Made by a program: the position numbers and the translations under genes
In this document: piece after piece, positions 6,067 to 10,185 of the stretch
Layout of the letters: the number at the start of each line of letters is the position of its first letter
Numbering within the stretch: the first letter of the stretch is position 1
Source of the DNA: Bacteroidales bacterium
GTDB taxonomy: Bacteria > Bacteroidota > Bacteroidia > Bacteroidales > JAADJA01
Reading direction: 5' to 3'
DNA length: 10,185 nucleotides
Assembly: GCA_030635465.1 (NCBI GenBank)
Contig: DAOVYU010000017.1
Coordinates: 1 to 10,185 of the forward strand
The notes under the pieces: generated by a model
Database searches by the model: none
Told to the model about the DNA's origin: nothing
What the model saw: only the letters and a program-made list of their open reading frames with translations

Positions 6067-7152
6067 ATGGAACAAACTATTATCAACTCCAGCGGTTATT
6101 CTATTTTTATAGGAAATGATGTTTACGATACAATTCGATCATTTTTATATCGTTATGAATTTTCAGAGCATAAAATCTTTGTATTGGTAGATCACAATAG
6201 CCGGAGATATTGTTTACCCCGCCTGATGAGCAATATACAATTATTCCAGAAAGTTCATATCCTGGAGGTCCCAAATGGTGAAGAAATAAAAGATATTAGT
6301 TATTGTCAGAAACTGTGGCAGGAAATGGCTGATAATAACGCTGACCGAAATTCCATTTTAATCAATCTGGGTGGAGGTGTAATAAGTGATCTGGGTGGTT
6401 TTGTAGCAGCAACCTTTAAAAGAGGGATCAGTTTCCTCAATATTCCAACTACTTTACTTTCGATGGTGGATGCTTCGATTGGAGGAAAAGTAGGTATCGA
6501 TATGAAGGGTCTAAAAAATCAAATCGGCCTTTTTTCTAATCCGCAAGTGGTTTTTGTTATACCCGAATTTCTTGATACATTACCAAGAAGACAACTAGTA
6601 GCAGGATTTTCTGAAGTTATCAAACACGCTATTATTTATGAAAAAAATTATTGGGAAGAATTATCCAATCAATCTTTTGATGAGATTAAGGATTGGAAGG
6701 AATTAATTGATTGGTCGGTTGAAGTAAAGAATAATTTTATTACTGAAGATCCTCTCGATAAAGGATTTAGGAAAGTATTAAATTTTGGTCATACCATTGG
6801 CCATGCCATCGAAACTTTTTCATTTCAAAATGACAATGAATTTTTATTACATGGCGAAGCCATTGCCATTGGAATGATCTGTGAATTATACATATCAAGT
6901 AAAGTAACACGATTGCCCAAAAGTGAAATGGATGAAGTGATCCATTATATATCTTCACTTTTCAATCATTATCCACTTCGCTCTGGGAATTTCGATTTGA
7001 TTCTTGATATCATGAAGCATGACAAAAAGAATACAGGAAATAACTACAATTTCACTTTGCTTTCTTCCATCGGAAATAGTATGATAAATCAGGACGTAGA
7101 TGCCAAACTTATACTGGATAGTCTCAGATTTTATCAAAACCTTGGCAGTTAG
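6067..7152 (+). CDS. aroB: 3-dehydroquinate synthase
   Basis: A 361-residue NAD- and metal-dependent enzyme of the second shikimate step, turning DAHP into 3-dehydroquinate in the cytoplasm. Motifs: N70-G-E-E-I-K-D, the glycine-rich L-G-G-G-V-I-S-D-L-G-G (101-111), P-T-T-L-L-S-M-V-D-A-S-I-G-G-K (127-141), G-F-S-E183-V-I-K-H, N-F-G-H-T-I-G-H246-A-I-E and L-H262-G-E-A. E183, H246 and H262 are the expected zinc ligands and all are present. The frame stays open upstream to an ATG at 5971, but the extra 32 residues have no family counterpart and the promoter lies inside that stretch, so I start at 6067, where the protein opens with M-E-Q-T-I and a strand typical of AroB. aroA follows 40 bp after the stop, giving a short shikimate pair that is probably co-transcribed. 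Confidence 0.95.
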   Translation: MEQTIINSSGYSIFIGNDVYDTIRSFLYRYEFSEHKIFVLVDHNSRRYCLPRLMSNIQLFQKVHILEVPNGEEIKDISYCQKLWQEMADNNADRNSILINLGGGVISDLGGFVAATFKRGISFLNIPTTLLSMVDASIGGKVGIDMKGLKNQIGLFSNPQVVFVIPEFLDTLPRRQLVAGFSEVIKHAIIYEKNYWEELSNQSFDEIKDWKELIDWSVEVKNNFITEDPLDKGFRKVLNFGHTIGHAIETFSFQNDNEFLLHGEAIAIGMICELYISSKVTRLPKSEMDEVIHYISSLFNHYPLRSGNFDLILDIMKHDKKNTGNNYNFTLLSSIGNSMINQDVDAKLILDSLRFYQNLGS

Positions 7153-7192
7153 TTTACACAATAAATTACTTTTTATCATATTTTATTGATAC

Positions 7193-8542
7193 ATGGAGGT
7201 TGTCGCCCTAACAAAAAAGAATAAAATTTTAAAAGGAGAAATCAATCTTCCAGCTTCAAAAAGTATTTGTAATCGAGCTTTAATTATTAACTATCTCACT
7301 AATAACCAACTTGAGATACACAATATTTCACAGGCAGATGATACTCAATTATTAACTCGGTTGCTGAGCATCATTTCAACTACAAAATCATCTGATATTA
7401 CAACCGAATTAGATTGTGAAAATGCAGGAACTGTTATACGATTTTTAACAGCTTTGTTGGTAAATAAATCAGGAGACTGGATACTAACAGGCTCCGACAG
7501 AATGAAAGACCGCCCAATAGGCATATTGGTAGAATCCCTTGTTCAATTGGGGGCAGAAATAAATTATCTTGGAAAAATTGGATTTCCTCCGCTTCAAATT
7601 AAAGGAAAATCCATAGCAGGTGGTAATATAAAAATAGATGGAAGTGTAAGTAGTCAGTTTATTTCAGCACTTTTGCTAATTGCTCCCAAATTAAAAAATG
7701 GGCTACATCTATCACTTTCTAATAAGATTAGTTCAAGGCCTTATATCGAAATGACTTTGGATCTGCTCAAATATTTTGGGATCAACTATACATTTAATGG
7801 AAACGAAATTCATATCAAGGAACAACAGTTTAAAGGTAGAGAGTTATTCGTAGAACCTGACTGGTCAGCTGCTGCTTATTGGTATGAGATGGTTGCTTTT
7901 GCAGATGAAGCAGATGTTTTGTTGAAAAATTTATGTCCCGGTGATACTTTAAACCCGACTTTAAAATCAGGGTTAACAAAGTATAACAAAAGCATACAAG
8001 GCGATTCCATTCTATCTGAGATTTATCAATCATTTGGAGTAAATACTGAAATCACTGAGCAGGGAATAAGATTAACTAAAAAAGATAAACCTGTTTCTCA
8101 ATTTGAATTTGATTTTACCAGTCATCCCGACCTGGCACAGTCGATCATTGTTACCTGTGCAGCACTTGGAATAAAAGGAACTTTTACAGGTCTTGAAAGT
8201 TTACGGATAAAAGAAACTGATCGTTTACAAGCACTACAAACTCAACTTCAAAAACTTGGATTTAAAACTGAAATAGTTCAAAGCTCTTCAGAAGGGATGC
8301 CTACTGAAAAGTTCGAAGTCCAAAGTTATAAGCCAGATTTAATCAAAAACAGTCAATCAATCCCGATAGCAATGAGGATTGTCGAAACATTCCAAGATCA
8401 CCGAATGGCCATGGCTTTTGCACCCCTGGTAATAATTTTTGATGATATTCAAATTGAGAACCCAGCAGTGGTTTCAAAATCTTATCCGGAATACTGGGGA
8501 GATTTGAATAAAGTTAAAATTCATACATCTTTTAACCATTAA
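7193..8542 (+). CDS. aroA: 3-phosphoshikimate 1-carboxyvinyltransferase (EPSP synthase)
   Basis: A 449-residue EPSP synthase, joining shikimate-3-phosphate and PEP in the sixth shikimate step. Motifs: L-P-A-S-K23-S24-I-C-N-R28, E-N-A-G79-T80-V-I-R83-F (PEP loop), G-S-D-R-M-K-D-R-P-I (100-109), S-R-P-Y-I-E-M (181-187), E-P-D-W-S-A-A (221-227), D-F-T-S-H-P-D313-L-A-Q, S-L-R-I-K340-E341-T-D-R344-L, D402-H-R404-M-A-M and K429-S-Y-P-E-Y-W. Catalytic Lys, Asp, Glu and Arg positions are all kept, so it should be active. It is some 20 residues longer than the E. coli enzyme (427), mainly through a Ser/Gln-rich stretch at about 362-393 before the D-H-R motif. In the PEP loop the position of E. coli Pro101 is Phe84. 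It follows aroB by 40 bp; a weak TACTTTTT at 7167-7174 might add a private promoter. Confidence 0.95.
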   Translation: MEVVALTKKNKILKGEINLPASKSICNRALIINYLTNNQLEIHNISQADDTQLLTRLLSIISTTKSSDITTELDCENAGTVIRFLTALLVNKSGDWILTGSDRMKDRPIGILVESLVQLGAEINYLGKIGFPPLQIKGKSIAGGNIKIDGSVSSQFISALLLIAPKLKNGLHLSLSNKISSRPYIEMTLDLLKYFGINYTFNGNEIHIKEQQFKGRELFVEPDWSAAAYWYEMVAFADEADVLLKNLCPGDTLNPTLKSGLTKYNKSIQGDSILSEIYQSFGVNTEITEQGIRLTKKDKPVSQFEFDFTSHPDLAQSIIVTCAALGIKGTFTGLESLRIKETDRLQALQTQLQKLGFKTEIVQSSSEGMPTEKFEVQSYKPDLIKNSQSIPIAMRIVETFQDHRMAMAFAPLVIIFDDIQIENPAVVSKSYPEYWGDLNKVKIHTSFNH

Positions 8543-8603
8543 CCTGACAGACATAGGTCTTAAATTTATCTTCGGTAAAACCTTAATGTTTATTATTTTT
8601 AAA

Positions 8604-8611
8604 TATCTTTG
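8604..8611 (+). promoter_or_regulatory. -7 promoter element for the LutA-like gene
   Basis: TATCTTTG followed by C matches TAnnTTTG exactly and ends 28 nt before the ATG at 8640. I see no convincing TTG 17-23 nt upstream, so the -33 half is weak. The gap behind aroA (8543-8639) otherwise holds only a minor bulged hairpin with a C-TTCG-G tetraloop at about 8565-8579 that lacks a T-tract. Confidence 0.5.
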
Positions 8612-8639
8612 CTCTTGCACACGCAAATGAATTGGTATT

Positions 8640-9359
8640 ATGACTGTTGACATTTTCATCCCCTGTTTTATTGACCAGATCTTTCCTCAAACAGGTATGA
8701 ATATGGTTAAGATACTTGAAAAATGTGATGTTGAAGTATTCTACAACGACCAGCAAACCTGCTGCGGACAAATGGCTTTTAATAGTGGATTCTGGGACGA
8801 GGCAAAAGAGTTAGGTGAAAAGTTTATTAAGGATTTCCTTAATGACCGCCCAGTTGTCGCCCCTTCGGCATCATGTGTGGGATATGTGAAAAATTACTTT
8901 GACAAACTATTTTTCAATACTGCCTTACATATCGAATATAAACGATTGCAAAAAAACATTTTTGAGTTTTCCGACTTTATGGTCAATAAACTTGAAATTA
9001 CAGATGTAGGAGCCACATTCAATCACAAGGTAACCTATCACGATTCCTGTGCAGCTTTGCGTGAGTATGGTATCAAAGAAGAACCAAGAAAGTTGCTTGA
9101 AAAAGTAAAAGGACTGGAATTAATTGAGATGAAAGATACGGATGTTTGTTGTGGTTTTGGAGGAACATTCTCAGTTAAACATGAAGCCATTTCTACAGCC
9201 ATGGCCGAACAGAAAGTACAAAATGCTCTAAATACAGAAGCAGAATACATCATTTCAACCGATTCTTCCTGCCTCATGCACCAGGAAGGTTATATCAACA
9301 AATTTAAGCTTCCTATAAAAGTAGCTCATTTAGCTGATGTACTTGCATCAGGATGGTAG
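8640..9359 (+). CDS. LutA/YkgE-like iron-sulfur protein with two CCG domains
   Basis: A 239-residue protein made of two cysteine-rich CCG domains (DUF224). Domain 1: C9, C41-C42-G, and C79 in P-S-A-S-C. Domain 2: C137 in Y-H-D-S-C, C170-C171-G-F-G-G, and C211 in S-T-D-S-S-C-L-M-H. The set C-x31-CCG-x36-C and C-x32-CCG-x39-C fits the LutA/YkgE branch, in which the first Cys of the CxxC seen in HdrB and GlpC is replaced (here by S76 and D208). LutA works with LutB and LutC in oxidising L-lactate to pyruvate in the cytoplasm. Neither lutB nor lutC follows; the next gene is a patatin-like lipase, so I give no lut symbol. The start is preceded at 28 nt by an exact -7 element. The family is secure, the lactate role much less so. 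Confidence 0.85.
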   Translation: MTVDIFIPCFIDQIFPQTGMNMVKILEKCDVEVFYNDQQTCCGQMAFNSGFWDEAKELGEKFIKDFLNDRPVVAPSASCVGYVKNYFDKLFFNTALHIEYKRLQKNIFEFSDFMVNKLEITDVGATFNHKVTYHDSCAALREYGIKEEPRKLLEKVKGLELIEMKDTDVCCGFGGTFSVKHEAISTAMAEQKVQNALNTEAEYIISTDSSCLMHQEGYINKFKLPIKVAHLADVLASGW

Positions 9360-9381
9360 TAACAGTAAATTTCAAATTGCC

Positions 9382-9389
9382 TATATTTG
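9382..9389 (+). promoter_or_regulatory. -7 promoter element for the patatin gene
   Basis: TATATTTG matches TAnnTTTG exactly and ends 5 nt before the ATG at 9395, the same distance as in front of aroB. No TTG stands at the usual distance upstream, so the -33 half is unsupported. If real, it favours the start at 9395 over the one at 9353 and predicts a nearly leaderless mRNA. Confidence 0.45.
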
Positions 9390-9394
9390 ATCCT

Positions 9395-10185
9395 ATGCTT
9401 TATCCCAATAAATATCCGTTACTGCTTATTTATTTTTTAATTATTCATGTGGCTGTTTTTTCCCAGGAAGAAAAAACAGTTGATAATCAGCGTCTAAAAA
9501 TTGGTCTTGTCCTAAGTGGTGGTGGAGCAAAAGGAATTGCACATATCGGGATATTAAAAGCCATGGAAAAAGAAGGTATTCGGCCTGATTTTATTACGGG
9601 GACCAGTATGGGTAGTATTATTGGCGGATTATATGCTCTTGGTTATTCAGCTGACCAGCTCGATACCATTATCAGACAAATTGATTGGAGCGAAGTGTTA
9701 TCCAACAATATTCAGCTGCAATATATTGCTTACGAAGAAAAGGAATATTACAATCGTTACCTTATTGAACTTCCTTTTGAAAATGGAAAATTAAAACTCC
9801 CGTCAGGTGTGATTCATGGTCAGATGTTAGGAGAGATGTTAGCCAGGTATGCCTGGCCAGCCAAAGATTATTCCTCCTTTGATGATTTCCCCATACCATT
9901 CCGCTGTGTTGCTACTGATGTGGGCACAGGAAAACCAATAATTTTTTCGGAAGGATCGCTGGCAATGGCAATGCGAGCCAGTATGGCCATACCAACTGCA
10001 TTTACCCCGGTTGATCTGGATTCTACCCTGGCAGTAGATGGTGGTGTTGTAAATAACTTTCCTGTGGAGGAAGTTATTGATATGGGTGCTGATATTGTAA
10101 TAGGTGTAAGTGTTGGCGACGGATTAATTCCCGCCAAAGAACTGAGTGGTATGACAGATATTCTTTTCCAGATATCCATGATCCC
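9395..10185 (+). CDS. Secreted patatin-like phospholipase, N-terminal part (cut by window edge)
   Basis: 263 codons are visible and the frame is open at the edge. Residues 1-23 form a signal peptide (hydrophobic 9-22, ending V-F-S before Gln-Glu-Glu). The patatin domain follows at once: oxyanion loop S41-G-G-G-A-K-G, nucleophile elbow G69-T-S71-M-G, and catalytic D215-G-G, giving the complete Ser-Asp dyad of a phospholipase A-type hydrolase. Intermediate blocks S-G-V-I-H-G (137-142), C-V-A-T-D-V-G-T-G (171-179) and R-A-S-M-A-I-P (194-200) are also typical. Bacteroidota relatives with this signal peptide are often about 700-760 residues, carrying a POTRA domain and a C-terminal Omp85-like barrel as in PlpD; that part would lie beyond the window and is inferred. 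An in-frame ATG at 9353 overlaps the stop of the LutA-like gene and would add 14 residues before the signal peptide; I prefer 9395 because it gives a normal signal peptide just after a -7 element. Confidence 0.9.
   Translation, partial: MLYPNKYPLLLIYFLIIHVAVFSQEEKTVDNQRLKIGLVLSGGGAKGIAHIGILKAMEKEGIRPDFITGTSMGSIIGGLYALGYSADQLDTIIRQIDWSEVLSNNIQLQYIAYEEKEYYNRYLIELPFENGKLKLPSGVIHGQMLGEMLARYAWPAKDYSSFDDFPIPFRCVATDVGTGKPIIFSEGSLAMAMRASMAIPTAFTPVDLDSTLAVDGGVVNNFPVEEVIDMGADIVIGVSVGDGLIPAKELSGMTDILFQISMI

Noticed and set aside
8565..8579. Bulged hairpin with C-TTCG-G tetraloop after aroA
   Set aside because: The stem is short, AT-rich and bulged, and no T-run follows directly, so I do not call it a terminator.
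9868..10179. 103-codon open frame on the minus strand
   Set aside because: It is antisense to the patatin domain, whose catalytic motifs prove the plus-strand frame; its Ser/Thr/Pro-rich content is a reading artefact.
1..10185. Defence island, prophage, IS element, CRISPR array, tRNA or rRNA
   Set aside because: I found no transposase, integrase, terminal inverted repeats, spaced direct repeats, or tRNA-like cloverleaf; the genes are chromosomal and evenly composed.

Overview
The window looks like a piece of a Bacteroidota chromosome. It is AT-rich and has no Shine-Dalgarno-like sites in front of its genes. Four genes instead carry exact matches to the Bacteroidota -7 promoter element TAnnTTTG just upstream of their start codons. 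Exported proteins have signal peptides ending in a small residue followed by Gln (VAQ, PAQ, SYSQ, VFSQ). Several families present (GWxTD-domain protein, DUF6268-like outer-membrane barrel, secreted patatin, monofunctional proline dehydrogenase beside aroB) are typical of this phylum. Gene density is high and composition looks even. I see no IS element, tRNA, rRNA, CRISPR array, phage gene or other sign of an island.

Layout from left to right. The first 41 bases hold the start, on the minus strand, of a YfcE-type metallophosphoesterase cut by the window edge. A minus-strand gene follows for a periplasmic protein with two TonB C-terminal domains (153-977). After a 167-bp divergent gap come rmuC (1145-2500) and, 11 bp later, a secreted GWxTD-domain protein (2512-3774), probably one transcript. 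A DUF6268-like outer-membrane barrel gene (3825-4733) follows with its own candidate promoter. It converges with proline dehydrogenase (minus, 4737-5903), the two stop codons being only 3 bp apart.

A 163-bp divergent gap then holds a 17-bp perfect odd dyad close to the proline dehydrogenase start and a strong promoter match for aroB. aroB (start revised to 6067, end 7152) and aroA (7193-8542) encode two shikimate-pathway enzymes in tandem. After a gap of about 97 bp, a LutA/YkgE-like double-CCG iron-sulfur protein (8640-9359) precedes a secreted patatin-like phospholipase (from 9395, running off the right edge).

Functionally this is mostly housekeeping: aromatic amino acid synthesis (aroB, aroA), proline catabolism, genome maintenance (rmuC), and cell-envelope proteins of poorly known role (tandem TonB-C protein, GWxTD protein, DUF6268 barrel, patatin). 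I found no convincing new defence or mobile system. The points most worth following up are the rmuC-GWxTD bicistron, the lone LutA-like protein next to the patatin, the dyad at the proline dehydrogenase start, and two promoters (aroB, patatin) placed at an identical distance of 5 nt before the ATG, which predicts almost leaderless mRNAs.
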